Shown here one piece after another: positions 35,114 to 44,778 of a stretch of 55,957 nucleotides of DNA. The notes under the pieces are model-generated. The model had not been told where the DNA came from and did no database searches. It saw only the letters and a list, made by a program, of their open reading frames with translations. This stretch comes from Lysobacterales bacterium (lineage in GTDB: Bacteria > Pseudomonadota > Gammaproteobacteria > Xanthomonadales > Ahniellaceae). Within the stretch, counting starts at the first letter, position 1. Each line of letters opens with the position of its first letter. The DNA lies in the NCBI GenBank assembly GCA_016721845.1, contig JADKHK010000006.1, forward strand, positions 1 through 55,957. The letters run 5' to 3'. A program made the translations under genes and the position numbers.

Positions 35114-36448
35114 TCAACCTGTTAGCGCGCGGATCAGTTTGTCCCAGTCTTCCCGGGTCTTGCCGTCGGTCTCGCGCAATTCGGCGATCAGACGGCACGC
35201 ATGCAGCACCGTGGTGTGGTCGCGACCGCCGAAGGCATCACCGATTTCCGGCAGGGAATGCGAGGTCAATTCCTTGGTCAGCGCCATCGCCGTCTGGCGC
35301 GCGCGGGCCAATTGCCGCGTACGTCGCTTCGAGAGCAGATCGGCCACCCGCAACTGGTAATAGTCCGCGGTCAGTTTCTGGATGTTGGGAATGCTGAGCG
35401 TACGTTCCTGCACGGTCAGCAAGTCACGCAGCGCTTCCTGGGCGAATTCGATGGTGATGGCGCGGCCGGTGAAATGCGCGCGTGCGACCAGCGTGTTGAG
35501 TGCGCCCTCGAGGTCACGGACATGGGAACGCATGCGCCGCGCGACCATGAAGGCCACGTCTTCCGACAGCACGATGCCCTTCAGCTCGGCCTTGCGCAAC
35601 AGGATGGCGGCACGGGTTTCGAAATCCGGCGGCTCGATCGCCACCGGCAGACCCCAACCCAGACGCGAGGTCAGGCGAGGCTCCAGATTCTCCACTTCCT
35701 TGGGGTAGCGGTCGCAGGTCAGGATGATCTGCTGGTTCGACTCGAACAGCGCATTGAAGGTGTGGAAGAACTCTTCCTGGGTGCGGTCCTTGCCGGCAAA
35801 GAACTGGATGTCGTCGATCAACAGTGCGTCGACCGAGCGGTAGCGGTTCTTGAACTCGTCGATGTTCTTGCTCTGCAGCGCCTTGATCATCGCGCTCACG
35901 AACTGCTCCGAGCGCTGGTACAGCACGCGGAAGCCGGGGTTGTTGCGGCGCATCAAGTTGCCGGCGGCGTACATCAGATGGGTCTTGCCGAGGCCGGTGC
36001 CGCCATAAAGCAGCAACGGGTTCGATTCGCGTCGACCCGGGTTCAACGCGACTTGGTAAGCCGCGGCGCGACCGAGCTGGTTCGACTTGCCTTCGACGAA
36101 GTTGTCGAAGGTGTAATGCGGATCAAGGTTGGTCTCGAATTCGGGGTCGAACGGCACCGCCGCGGTGCCATTGTTCGGGAGCTGGGTCCGAACCGGCTCC
36201 ATCGCGCGCGGACTGGAACCGACTTCGAGCCGGACTTGCAGATCGGCACCGGCGAGATGTTGCGCCACCACTTCGATGCGCGACAGGAAACGCTCTCGCA
36301 CGACGTCCAGCACGAATCCGTTCGGCGCCAGCAGGCGCAATACGCCGTTGCCACCCCCGACCTGCAGCGGTTTCAGCCAGGTCAGAATGTCCTGCTCGCT
36401 GTACTCGGACTCGAGGCGGTCCAGCAGGCGTTCCCAGAGTGATAGCAT
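35114..36448 (-). CDS. dnaA: chromosomal replication initiator protein DnaA
   Basis: A 444-residue AAA+ initiator. Domain I starts MLSLWERLLDRLESEYSEQD. Walker A is LLLYGGTGLGKTHLMYAAGN and Walker B is LLIDDIQFFAGKDRTQEE. Domain IV has the DNA-binding signature FGGRDHTTVLHACRLI. It binds the DnaA boxes next to its 3' end and unwinds the origin. A TACACT hexamer upstream on the minus strand could be a -10 box, but no matching -35 was found. Confidence 0.98.
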   Translation of the reverse strand: MLSLWERLLDRLESEYSEQDILTWLKPLQVGGGNGVLRLLAPNGFVLDVVRERFLSRIEVVAQHLAGADLQVRLEVGSSPRAMEPVRTQLPNNGTAAVPFDPEFETNLDPHYTFDNFVEGKSNQLGRAAAYQVALNPGRRESNPLLLYGGTGLGKTHLMYAAGNLMRRNNPGFRVLYQRSEQFVSAMIKALQSKNIDEFKNRYRSVDALLIDDIQFFAGKDRTQEEFFHTFNALFESNQQIILTCDRYPKEVENLEPRLTSRLGWGLPVAIEPPDFETRAAILLRKAELKGIVLSEDVAFMVARRMRSHVRDLEGALNTLVARAHFTGRAITIEFAQEALRDLLTVQERTLSIPNIQKLTADYYQLRVADLLSKRRTRQLARARQTAMALTKELTSHSLPEIGDAFGGRDHTTVLHACRLIAELRETDGKTREDWDKLIRALTG

Positions 36449-36544
36449 TGATGCCGCGCGCGAAAAACGACGCTGACCGCGTCGGGCCAGCCAGTGTACC
36501 AGCGCCGGCTCTGCCTCCCGGACAGCCGCCGCTCATCATGGACC

Positions 36545-36573
36545 TTGACGCAAGCCCGCGATCTGCATAAGAT
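36545..36573 (+). promoter_or_regulatory. sigma-70 promoter of rpmH-rnpA
   Basis: TTGACG (36545-36550) and TAAGAT (36568-36573) are separated by 17 bases, the optimal spacing. A pyrimidine-rich leader follows and rpmH starts 38 bases after the -10. It reads away from dnaA. Confidence 0.75.
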
Positions 36574-36611
36574 TCGCGCCCTTTTTTCCAAACCCTTTCA
36601 GCGGTGTTGTC

Positions 36612-36752
36612 ATGGCGACCAAACGCACGTTCCAACCGAGCAATCTCAAGCGAGCCCGTGATCACGGATTCCGCGCCCGCATGGCGACCAAGGGCGGCCG
36701 CAAGATCCTGAACGCCCGCCGCGCCAAGGGCCGGGTTCGCCTGATCCCGTAA
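36612..36752 (+). CDS. rpmH: 50S ribosomal protein L34
   Basis: A 46-residue basic protein. MATKRTFQPSNLKRARDHGF, then RARMATKGGRKILNARRAKG match L34, with the longer N-terminus seen in Xanthomonadales. It is part of the large ribosomal subunit near the exit tunnel. It is 14 bases upstream of rnpA, the universal rpmH-rnpA pair. Confidence 0.97.
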   Translation: MATKRTFQPSNLKRARDHGFRARMATKGGRKILNARRAKGRVRLIP

Positions 36753-36766
36753 TCAGGCCGGTCGGA

Positions 36767-37168
36767 ATGTCCGCCGCGGGATTCCCGCGAACTGCGCGCA
36801 TCCTGGCCAAGCATGAGTTCGATCTCGCCTTTCGAGCCGGCCTCAGTGCCGGCTCGAAGCTTTTCCGGGGTCTGGTCGTCGCTGATGGTTCGGCCAGACT
36901 CGGCATCACCGTACCCAAGCGGGCGGTGCCTCTGGCCAGCAGCCGCAATCGCATCAAGCGCATCGTGCGCGAAGCCTTTCGGCTGCGTAGCGCCAGCCTG
37001 CCTGCGTTCGCCTTCATCGTCGTCGGACGTGGCGAGATCGCTCAGGCCGATGCCCAGGCCATCCGCGCCGACGTGGAAAAACTGTTCGATCGCCTCGCCG
37101 CGTTGAAGCCGGCGCCCGCGCCCGGCACAATCGCCGACCTTTCTCGGGCTGCGACCGACGCGCCCTGA
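36767..37168 (+). CDS. rnpA: ribonuclease P protein component
   Basis: A 133-residue protein. FPRTARILAKHEFDLAFRAG opens the fold, LGITVPKRA and SRNRIKRIVREAFRLRS form the conserved RNR motif helix that contacts the RNase P RNA, and FAFIVVGRG follows. It helps the RNA subunit cut tRNA 5' leaders. It is followed by yidC after 29 bases; no yidD lies between. The C-terminal 25 residues are Ala/Pro-rich and less conserved. Confidence 0.96.
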   Translation: MSAAGFPRTARILAKHEFDLAFRAGLSAGSKLFRGLVVADGSARLGITVPKRAVPLASSRNRIKRIVREAFRLRSASLPAFAFIVVGRGEIAQADAQAIRADVEKLFDRLAALKPAPAPGTIADLSRAATDAP

Positions 37169-37197
37169 TCCTTCTTCCCTTCGTAGCGAATCCCCCA

Positions 37198-38898
37198 ATG
37201 AACAACGCGCGCAGTTTTCTCTGGATCGCGCTGGCGGCCCTCGGCTTCCTGCTGTGGAACGCCTGGCAGAACGATTACCACCGTGCCCAGCCCTTGCCGG
37301 CGATCGCCGACGCCGTCGATGTCGAACGTCCGTCCGGCGATCGTCCTGCCGACCTGCCCTCGGCCGATGGTGCGCCGGTCGTTGCCGGCGGCGATACGGC
37401 CGGCGCCGTCGACACCACGGCGACTGAACCGGTGCCGGCCGGTCGCATCATCCGAGTGGTCAGCGATGTGCTGGAACTCGAGATCGATACCCGCGGCGGC
37501 ACCGTCAGCAAGGCCAACCTGCGCCACTATCCGGTCAACGCCGGCGAGCAGACGCCGACCGTGCAGCTGTTCGACGGCAGTGGCGAGCACTTCTTCGTCG
37601 CGCAGTCCGGCCTGGTGTCGAGCGCATCGGCCGCACCCGATCACCGTGCGGTCTACACCGCGACGCAAGACGAGTTCCGTCTCGGCGAAGGTCAGGATCG
37701 CGTCGACATCCCGCTGAGCTGGACCCGTGATGGCGTCACCGTCACCAAGACCTACACCCTTAAGCGCGGCGACTACACGATCGATGTCGCGACCAAGGTC
37801 GACAACGGTGCCGCCGCGGAGTGGTCGGCCAGCGCCTACACGCAGCTCACCCGCACCTCGCCGATCGTGAACCGCAAGTTCTCGTTCACCAATCCGGAGC
37901 AATACAGCTTCGTCGGTGCGGCCTGGTACAGCCCGGAAGAAAAGTTCGAGAAGCTCGGCTTCGACGATTTCGTCGAAGAACCCTTGAACCGCACCATCAC
38001 CGGTGGCTGGGCAGCGCAGCAGCAGCACTATTTCTTCGCCGCCTGGATTCCCGAGGCCAGCGAAGCCCAGGCCTACAGCACCGCGGTCATCACCGACCAG
38101 GGCGCGCCGCGCTATCTGATCCGCCAGATGGGACCGGCCTTCAAGGTCGCGCCCGGCGCCAGCGCCACGCGCACGTCGCGTCTGTACGTCGGCCCGAAGC
38201 AGCAGGAAAAGCTCGATGCCGTTGCCCCGGGACTGGGCCTGACCATCGATTACGGCAAGGTCACGATCTTCGCGAAGCCGGTGTTCTGGCTGCTCAATGC
38301 GCTCCACAAGCTGGTGCAGAACTGGGGTTTCGCGATCATCCTCACGACGCTGCTGGTGAAGTTGCTGCTGTATCCGCTGTCGGAAACACAGTACCGGTCG
38401 ATGGCCAAGATGCGCAAGGTGCAGCCACGCATCGAGGCGCTGAAGCAGCGTTACGGCGAGGATCGCCAGAAGTTCAATCAGGCGATGATGGAGCTGTACT
38501 CGAAGGAGAAGATCAACCCGGTCGGCGGCTGCTTCCCGCTGCTGCTGCAGTTCCCGGTGTTCATCGCCCTGTACTGGGTGCTGCTGGAATCGGTGGAATT
38601 GCGCCACGCGCCTTTCATCGGCTGGCTGACCAATCTGTCCGCGCGTGACCCGTATTTCGTGTTGCCGGTCGCCAATGCCGCGATCATGTGGATCACCCAG
38701 AAGATGTCGCCGTCGCCGGCCGGCATGGATCCGATCCAGCAGAAGGTGCTGCAGTACATGCCGCTGGTGTTCTCGATCACCATGGCCTTCTTCCCGTCGG
38801 GCCTGGTGCTGTACTGGACCATCAACGGCGCGCTCGGCCTGCTGCAACAGTGGATCATCACCCGACGCATCGAGGCCGGCGAAAAGAAGGCCGCGTGA
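37198..38898 (+). CDS. yidC: membrane protein insertase YidC
   Basis: A 566-residue protein of the long Gram-negative type. A membrane anchor (SFLWIALAALGFLLWNAW) leads a Pro/Asp-rich linker and a large periplasmic beta-domain (residues 80 to about 350). The conserved five-helix core includes WGFAIILTTLLVKLLLYPLS (with its strictly conserved Arg-side groove later), KINPVGGCFPLLLQFPVFIA and FFPSGLVLYWTINGALGLLQ. It inserts and folds inner-membrane proteins with or without SecYEG. It ends 4 bases before mnmE. Confidence 0.97.
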   Translation: MNNARSFLWIALAALGFLLWNAWQNDYHRAQPLPAIADAVDVERPSGDRPADLPSADGAPVVAGGDTAGAVDTTATEPVPAGRIIRVVSDVLELEIDTRGGTVSKANLRHYPVNAGEQTPTVQLFDGSGEHFFVAQSGLVSSASAAPDHRAVYTATQDEFRLGEGQDRVDIPLSWTRDGVTVTKTYTLKRGDYTIDVATKVDNGAAAEWSASAYTQLTRTSPIVNRKFSFTNPEQYSFVGAAWYSPEEKFEKLGFDDFVEEPLNRTITGGWAAQQQHYFFAAWIPEASEAQAYSTAVITDQGAPRYLIRQMGPAFKVAPGASATRTSRLYVGPKQQEKLDAVAPGLGLTIDYGKVTIFAKPVFWLLNALHKLVQNWGFAIILTTLLVKLLLYPLSETQYRSMAKMRKVQPRIEALKQRYGEDRQKFNQAMMELYSKEKINPVGGCFPLLLQFPVFIALYWVLLESVELRHAPFIGWLTNLSARDPYFVLPVANAAIMWITQKMSPSPAGMDPIQQKVLQYMPLVFSITMAFFPSGLVLYWTINGALGLLQQWIITRRIEAGEKKAA

Positions 38899-38902
38899 TG
38901 CG

Positions 38903-40243
38903 ATGACGCCGCGCGACACCATCGCGGCGGTCGCCACCGCACCCGGCGCGGGTGGCATCGGCATCGTGCGCCTGTCCGGTGCCGACGCCGCAGGCATCGC
39001 CCGCCGCTTGTGCGGCGTCGACGTGCAACCGCGACACGCGCATTACGCCAAGCTGCGCGATGCCGAGTCGGACTTGATCGACCGTGGCCTGGTGCTGTGG
39101 TTTCCCGGGCCGCATTCCTTCACTGGCGAAGACGTCGTCGAATTGCAGATCCACGGCGCGCCGGTGGTACTGGCGCGGCTGCTGGCGCGCTGCATCGAAC
39201 TGGGGGCACGCCCGGCCCGTGCCGGCGAATTCTCCGAGCGCGCGTTCCTCAACGGCAAGATCGATCTCGCCCAGGCCGAAGCCATCGCCGACCTGATCGC
39301 CGCGCAGTCCGAGGCGCAGGCACGCGCCGCGTTGCGATCACTGCAAGGCGAGTTCTCGGCGCGCGTGCAGGTGCTGCTGAAATCGCTGATCGATGCACGC
39401 CTGCATGTCGAGGCCGCGATCGATTTTCCGGAGGAGGAAATCGACTTTCTCGCCGACGGCCAGATTCTCGCGAAACTCGACACGATCGCCGGATCGCTCG
39501 ATACCTTGTTGCGCGACGCCGAACGCGGCCAGCGCCTGCGCGATGGCCTGCATGCCGTGATCATCGGCGCCCCGAACGCCGGCAAGTCGAGTCTGCTGAA
39601 CGCACTGGCAGGCAGCGACCGCGCCATCGTGACCGACATCGCCGGGACCACCCGCGACCTGCTGCGCGAAGCGGTGAACATCGACGGCATCGAGATCACC
39701 CTGGTCGATACCGCCGGTCTGCGCGAATCGCCGGATGTGATCGAGTCCGAAGGCATCCGCCGTGCCCGCAGCGAACTCGCCCGTGCCGATCTCGCCCTGC
39801 TGGTGCTCGCGCCCGATGACGAATCCCGCATCGATGCATTGCGTGCGGAAGTGCCCGCAGGAGCGGCCATACTGGTCGTGCACAACAAGTCCGACCTCGC
39901 CGATCGCAGCGGCGGAACATCGCCCGACGCGACCGATCATCTGCACGTGTCGGCGACGACCGGCGCCGGACTTGAAGCGTTGCGGGCCGCGATCCGCCGC
40001 CACGCCGGTTTCGGCGACGGCACCGAAGGCAGCTTCAGTGCCCGCGCCCGCCATGTCGCCGCGCTGCAACGGGTGCGCGATGCGCTGGCCAACGCACGTC
40101 TGCGCCTCGTTCACGATCGCGCCGGCGAACTCGTCGCCGAGGAATTGCGCCTCGCCCAGCAGGCGCTGTCCGGCATCACCGGCGAATTCACTTCCGACGA
40201 TCTGCTCGGGGTGATCTTTTCGAGCTTCTGCATCGGGAAGTAG
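38903..40243 (+). CDS. mnmE: tRNA uridine-5-carboxymethylaminomethyl GTPase MnmE
   Basis: A 446-residue protein. DTIAAVATAPGAGGIGIVRL starts the tetrahydrofolate-binding domain, and a helical domain carries the inserted G domain: GAPNAGKSSLLNAL (G1 near residue 221), GTTRD, DTAGLRES and NKSD. The C-terminal CIGK contains the conserved Cys of the family. With MnmG it modifies U34 of certain tRNAs. ATG 38903 is 4 bases after the yidC stop. Confidence 0.97.
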   Translation: MTPRDTIAAVATAPGAGGIGIVRLSGADAAGIARRLCGVDVQPRHAHYAKLRDAESDLIDRGLVLWFPGPHSFTGEDVVELQIHGAPVVLARLLARCIELGARPARAGEFSERAFLNGKIDLAQAEAIADLIAAQSEAQARAALRSLQGEFSARVQVLLKSLIDARLHVEAAIDFPEEEIDFLADGQILAKLDTIAGSLDTLLRDAERGQRLRDGLHAVIIGAPNAGKSSLLNALAGSDRAIVTDIAGTTRDLLREAVNIDGIEITLVDTAGLRESPDVIESEGIRRARSELARADLALLVLAPDDESRIDALRAEVPAGAAILVVHNKSDLADRSGGTSPDATDHLHVSATTGAGLEALRAAIRRHAGFGDGTEGSFSARARHVAALQRVRDALANARLRLVHDRAGELVAEELRLAQQALSGITGEFTSDDLLGVIFSSFCIGK

Positions 40244-40326
40244 CCACTTCGTCCCAGGATCGCGGTGCGTCGCTTCCGCCTTCGCGTGCACGGTGCTAGA
40301 ACACGCCGTCCCTGGGGAGCGATCCG

Positions 40327-42624
40327 ATGCGTAACGTATTCACCGCGGCCGTGCTGGCCTGTGCGATGGTGTGGCCAATGACGAACCTGCATGCCGAAGA
40401 ATTGACGATCGAACGCCTCTTCGACGCACCGGCGCTGGCCGGGAAGACGCCGCAAAACCTGAAGGTGTCGCCCGACGGCAAGCGCGTGACTTTCCTGCGC
40501 GGCAAGGACACGGACCAGTTCCAGCTCGACCTCTGGGAATACGACATCGCATCGAAGCAGACCCGATTGCTGGTCGATTCGAAGGTGCTGATGCCGGACG
40601 ACGAACAGCTGTCGGATGCGGAGAAGGCACGCCGTGAGCGCGCTCGCACTGCCAGCCTCAAGGGCATCATCGACTATGGATTCTCGCCGGATGGCGTAAA
40701 GCTGCTGTTCCCCTTGAACGGTGAGTTGTTCCTGTACGACCTGGCGGCCGACGAGACGCAGCAGGCGAGTCGCGTGCGCAAGCTCACCAGCAAGGAACTC
40801 GGTTTCGCGACCGATGCCCGGGTGTCGCCGAAGGGTGGCTACGTCAGCTTCGTGCGCAACCAGAACCTGTGGGCGATCGAACTGGCCACCGATCGTTCGA
40901 TCCAGCTGACCCGGGATGGGGGCGGCCTGATCAGCAATGGCGTCGCCGAATTCATCGCGCAGGAGGAGATGGGACGCTTCGAGGGTCACTGGTGGTCGCC
41001 GGATGATTCGATGATCGCGTTTGCGCGGGTCGACGAGTCGCCGGTGCCGGTGCAGCGGCGCTTCGAGATCAATGCCGAGGACACCACGGTGGTCGAGCAA
41101 CGCTACCCGGCCGCCGGTCAGCCGAATGCGACGGTGACGCTCGGGGTCATCCGCATGAGCGACACCGCTGCCGCCGCCGTGGCCGACACCGGCGCGGGTG
41201 CGGCACTGTTGCCCGCGGCCGCGAAGGTCCGCTGGGTGGATCTGGGCAGCGACGCGGACGTCTACCTCGCGCGTGCCGACTGGGTCGCCGACAGCAGCGC
41301 CCTCAGCTTCCAGATCCAGACGCGCAACCAGCGTCGCCTCGATTTGCGCGCATGGTCGGCCACGGACGGAGCGATCTCGACCCTGCTGAGCGAAACCAGT
41401 GACACCTGGGTCAACCTGCACGACGACCTGCAGTTCCTCGACAGCGGCGATTTCATCTGGGCCAGCGAACGCGACGGCTTCAAGCGTCTCTACTTGCACG
41501 GCCGCGACGGCACGCCGAAACATGCGCTGACGCCGGAAGCCTGGGTGGTCGACAGCCTGCTCGCGGTGGACGAGCACGATGATCGCGTGTTCTTCGCCTC
41601 CGGTGGTCCCGATCCGACGCAGAAGCAGGTGTACATGACACCGCTGTCCTTGCCGGTAAAGGAAGTGCAGCAGATCACCCACGAGGCCGGCACGCACAAT
41701 GCCAGCTTCCCGAAACAAGCCAACGTGTTCGTCGCGACCCATTCCGATCCGTCGACGCCACCGCGTGTGCGCCTGTTCGATGCCAGCGGCGCCGAGCTCG
41801 CGGTGCTGGAAGCGAACGAACTCAAGGAAGGCCACCCGTACTGGCCCTACGCCGCCGAACACTCGGTGCCGGAGTTCGGCGAGATCACCGGTGCCGAGCA
41901 GCAGAAGCTGCTCTATCGCGTGTTCAAGCCGGCGCATTTCGATGCGGCAAAGAAATACCCGGCCATTGTCTACATCTACGGCGGTCCGCATGGGCAGTAC
42001 GTGACGCAGAGCTGGACTGAAGGGTTCATCCAGGTGCTGACGCGCAAGGGTTTCGTCGTGTTCCAGCTCGACAATCGCGGCATGCACCGGCGCGGCAAGG
42101 CGTTCGAGGAGGCCCTGTTCCGCAAGATGGGTTCGGTCGAAGTGGTCGACCAGCGCGAGGGCGTGAAGTGGCTGCGCACGCAGCCCTGGATCGACGGCGA
42201 CAAGATCGGCTTCTACGGCTGGAGTTACGGCGGCTACATGGCGCTGCAGGTGCTCGGCCAGGCCTCGGATGATTTCGCGGCCGTGGTCGCTGGCGCGCCG
42301 GTCACGGACTGGGCGCTGTACGACACGCACTACACCGAGCGCTACATGGATCAGCCGAAGGACAACGCCGACGGCTACGCCCAGAGCAGCGTGTTCGCGC
42401 ACCTCGATGGCATGCGCTCCGACCTGCTGTTGATCCACGGCATGGCCGACGACAACGTGCTCTTCACCAACAGCACCAAGCTGATGAGCGCATTGCAGCA
42501 GCGCGGCAAACCTTTCGAATTGATGACCTACCCCGGTGGCAAGCACGGCATCGCCGCACCCTGGATGAAGAAACACGCCAACAACGCCATCGTCGACTTC
42601 TTCGAGCGCAAGCTGAAGCGGTGA
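40327..42624 (+). CDS. S9 family dipeptidyl peptidase IV-like protease
   Basis: A 765-residue secreted protease. The signal peptide (MRNVFTAAVLACAMVW...LHA) is followed by an eight-bladed propeller that contains FIAQEEMGRFEGHWWSPD, the double-Glu loop that anchors substrate N-termini in DPP-IV. The hydrolase domain has the nucleophile in GWSYGGYMAL (Ser near 632), Asp in MADDNV (near 708) and His in GGKHGI (near 739). It removes X-Pro (or X-Ala) dipeptides in the periplasm. Xanthomonadales encode several such enzymes and use peptides as carbon sources. Confidence 0.95.
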   Translation: MRNVFTAAVLACAMVWPMTNLHAEELTIERLFDAPALAGKTPQNLKVSPDGKRVTFLRGKDTDQFQLDLWEYDIASKQTRLLVDSKVLMPDDEQLSDAEKARRERARTASLKGIIDYGFSPDGVKLLFPLNGELFLYDLAADETQQASRVRKLTSKELGFATDARVSPKGGYVSFVRNQNLWAIELATDRSIQLTRDGGGLISNGVAEFIAQEEMGRFEGHWWSPDDSMIAFARVDESPVPVQRRFEINAEDTTVVEQRYPAAGQPNATVTLGVIRMSDTAAAAVADTGAGAALLPAAAKVRWVDLGSDADVYLARADWVADSSALSFQIQTRNQRRLDLRAWSATDGAISTLLSETSDTWVNLHDDLQFLDSGDFIWASERDGFKRLYLHGRDGTPKHALTPEAWVVDSLLAVDEHDDRVFFASGGPDPTQKQVYMTPLSLPVKEVQQITHEAGTHNASFPKQANVFVATHSDPSTPPRVRLFDASGAELAVLEANELKEGHPYWPYAAEHSVPEFGEITGAEQQKLLYRVFKPAHFDAAKKYPAIVYIYGGPHGQYVTQSWTEGFIQVLTRKGFVVFQLDNRGMHRRGKAFEEALFRKMGSVEVVDQREGVKWLRTQPWIDGDKIGFYGWSYGGYMALQVLGQASDDFAAVVAGAPVTDWALYDTHYTERYMDQPKDNADGYAQSSVFAHLDGMRSDLLLIHGMADDNVLFTNSTKLMSALQQRGKPFELMTYPGGKHGIAAPWMKKHANNAIVDFFERKLKR

Positions 42625-42658
42625 GGCAATGATCGCGCGGTGCCCTGGATCCAGGACG

Positions 42659-43282
42659 TCAGCACCCGCGCTGCAGCAACACGTACTGGAACGACTGCGT
42701 CGTGCCGAACGGTGTCGGATGCTGCTCGCGGGCATCGCCGATGCGGGTGAAGTGCGGCGCGAATTCGGCAGCGAGGGTGTCGGCGTCGTAGCGTTGTACG
42801 GGCAGGCCGCTGCAGCGTTCGGGGCCGTCGGCGGCGAAGGTCGCGATCAGCAGATGGCCGCCTGGGCGCAGCGTGTGCGCGGCCTGCGCGACATACGCGG
42901 CGCGCTGCGCCGGCTCGGTCAGGAAGTGGAACACGGCGCGGTCGTGCCAGAGCGCGACATGGGCATCGGGAAGATCGAGCGTGGTGATGTCGCCGACGCG
43001 ATAGCGCACGTTCAACGCGAGTGGCGACGATGCGAGTCGTTGCCGCGCAAGCGCAAGCGCGGTGTCGGCGAGATCGTTCAGCGTGAGCTCGCGGAAGCCG
43101 CGAGCAAGCAGGTCGTCGACCAGCGTCGAGGCGCCGGCGCCGACATCGAGGATCGGTGCATCGCGGTCGAGTCCCAGCGCATCGATGAAGGCCAGCGATC
43201 GATCGAGATGCGGCCGGTACCAACTCACCGCGTCCGTCGCTTTCGTCGCGTACACCTGCTGCCAATGTGACTGCTGTTCCAT
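42659..43282 (-). CDS. class I SAM-dependent methyltransferase
   Basis: A 207-residue protein. MEQQSHWQQVYATKATDAVS and WYRPHLDRSLAFID start it, ILDVGAGASTLVDDLL is SAM motif I, and HDRAVFHFLTEPAQRAAYVA and LRPGGHLLIATFAADGPERC are the later motifs. It is close to the TehB/thiopurine-like small methyltransferases that act on small molecules. The frame stays open far upstream, but ATG 43282 is the only start that gives the family N-terminus. It converges with the DPP-IV gene (34 bases) and diverges from the M28 peptidase. Confidence 0.88.
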   Translation of the reverse strand: MEQQSHWQQVYATKATDAVSWYRPHLDRSLAFIDALGLDRDAPILDVGAGASTLVDDLLARGFRELTLNDLADTALALARQRLASSPLALNVRYRVGDITTLDLPDAHVALWHDRAVFHFLTEPAQRAAYVAQAAHTLRPGGHLLIATFAADGPERCSGLPVQRYDADTLAAEFAPHFTRIGDAREQHPTPFGTTQSFQYVLLQRGC

Positions 43283-43387
43283 TGTTCCGCTCCGTTCCGG
43301 CGACGCGGACGATAGCGTGACCGACCCGGCCGCGCGTCCTGTCGTTGCCGGGTCTAGACTGTGCGTCCACCCCCTCGGATCCCGACC

Positions 43388-44755
43388 ATGTTCTCCGCGC
43401 TCGCGCTTGGGTTGCAGATGGGCCTGACGACGGCGATGCCGATGCCGGCGGCGCTGGTCGCGCTGGATCGGCATCCGCAGTTCGAGCTCGACCGCTACAC
43501 GCGCCAGATCGAGCATGCGGGCGGCTGGTGGGTCGAACTGGAGAATCGCCTGCTGGTCGCGGCGCCACCGTCGCGATTGCCGGGGCTGCTCGCGGGCGAA
43601 CGCGTGCTCTCCGATCTCGGCTGGATCCGGCCCGACGACCTGGCCCTGCAGACGCGCGCCTGTGGTGTCGATGAAGGGCCGGTGTTGCCGGCGATCGCAG
43701 ATACCGGACGCTTCGCCCTGGTGCGCACGCCGGCGACCTGGTTGCCCTACAAGTCGCCCGACATTTCCGAGTGGCGACCGCTGCAGCCGAACTCGACGAT
43801 TACGAAGGATCTGCGTGCGCGCGGCCTGATGGCGATGGCCAAGGCCGCGCCCGATCCGGACGTGCAATTGCGCGTCGATGCACTCGACACCCAGCGCTGG
43901 TTCGACGCGCTGACGACACTGGCCGGATTCGATCGCTCGTCCTACGGGCAATCGCCGAATCCCGGCATCGACCAGGCACGCGACTGGCTGATCGGACAGT
44001 TCGGCGCGCTGGGTCTGCAGGTCACGACACAGACCTTCACCCTCGGCGGCACCGCCACGCAGGTCGAGAACGTGATCGCACGCCTGCCCGGCAGTCGTCA
44101 TCCGGAAGAACTCGTGATTGTCGGCGGGCATTACGATTCGCGCCAGCAGAACATCAACGACCCGAGCCAGAGTCCGGGCGCCGAAGACAACGCCTCCGGA
44201 TGCGCCGGCGTGCTCGAAGCGGCGCGCGTGTTCAGCGCCTATCCGCCGCAGCGGACGATGGTCTTCGTCTGCTTCGCCGGCGAGGAACAGGGCCTTTATG
44301 GCGGCACGGCCTACGCGCAGTCGCTGCAGGCCAGCGGGACGATGGCGAACATCGAGCTTGCGATCATCATGGACATGATCGGCTATTCCGGCGATGCCGA
44401 TCTCGACGTGCTGCTGGAGACATCGAGCGGCCTGTCGACCCTGTTCCCGGTCTTCACTGCAGCGGCCGCGACCTATGCGCCGGAACTGCGTCTGATCAGC
44501 GACACAAGCTATTGCTGTTCCGACCATGCACCGCTGATTTCGCGCGGCGCGCCGGCGCTGCTGACCATCGAGAACGACTACAGCTACAACGCCACCACGC
44601 GACCCGAGGGTTACCAGCACTATCACCGCACCACCGACCTGCCCGGCAACGTCACCCGCGCACAGCAAATGGGCGGCGGCATCCTGAAGATGAACATCGC
44701 GGTGCTGACGGAGGCCGCCGGCATCGCGCCACTGTTTGCGGACGGTTTCGACTGA
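43388..44755 (+). CDS. M28 family zinc aminopeptidase
   Basis: A 455-residue protein. A hydrophobic N-terminus (MFSALALGLQMGLTTAMPMP) suggests export. The co-catalytic zinc site appears in order: VGGHYDSR (His near 248), SPGAEDNASGCAG (bridging Asp), CFAGEEQGLYGG (catalytic and ligand Glu), MDMIGYSG (Asp) and CSDHAPL (His). It should release N-terminal residues from peptides. The first 170 residues are an extra prodomain-like region. Its stop lies in a 13-bp tandem duplication shared with the convergent gene. Confidence 0.92.
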   Translation: MFSALALGLQMGLTTAMPMPAALVALDRHPQFELDRYTRQIEHAGGWWVELENRLLVAAPPSRLPGLLAGERVLSDLGWIRPDDLALQTRACGVDEGPVLPAIADTGRFALVRTPATWLPYKSPDISEWRPLQPNSTITKDLRARGLMAMAKAAPDPDVQLRVDALDTQRWFDALTTLAGFDRSSYGQSPNPGIDQARDWLIGQFGALGLQVTTQTFTLGGTATQVENVIARLPGSRHPEELVIVGGHYDSRQQNINDPSQSPGAEDNASGCAGVLEAARVFSAYPPQRTMVFVCFAGEEQGLYGGTAYAQSLQASGTMANIELAIIMDMIGYSGDADLDVLLETSSGLSTLFPVFTAAAATYAPELRLISDTSYCCSDHAPLISRGAPALLTIENDYSYNATTRPEGYQHYHRTTDLPGNVTRAQQMGGGILKMNIAVLTEAAGIAPLFADGFD

Positions 44756-44778
44756 TCAGAACACCTGATCAGAACACC
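44753..44778. repeat. 13-bp tandem duplication at convergent stop codons
   Basis: TGATCAGAACACC occurs twice in direct tandem (44753-44765 and 44766-44778). The first copy supplies the TGA of the M28 gene, and the palindromic TGATCA in the second copy (44766-44771) contains the minus-strand TGA of the patatin-like gene. Confidence 0.9.

Noticed and set aside
43283..44668. Long upstream extension of the methyltransferase frame
   Set aside because: The extension overlaps the M28 peptidase on the other strand and is not protein-like; the family N-terminus begins at 43282.
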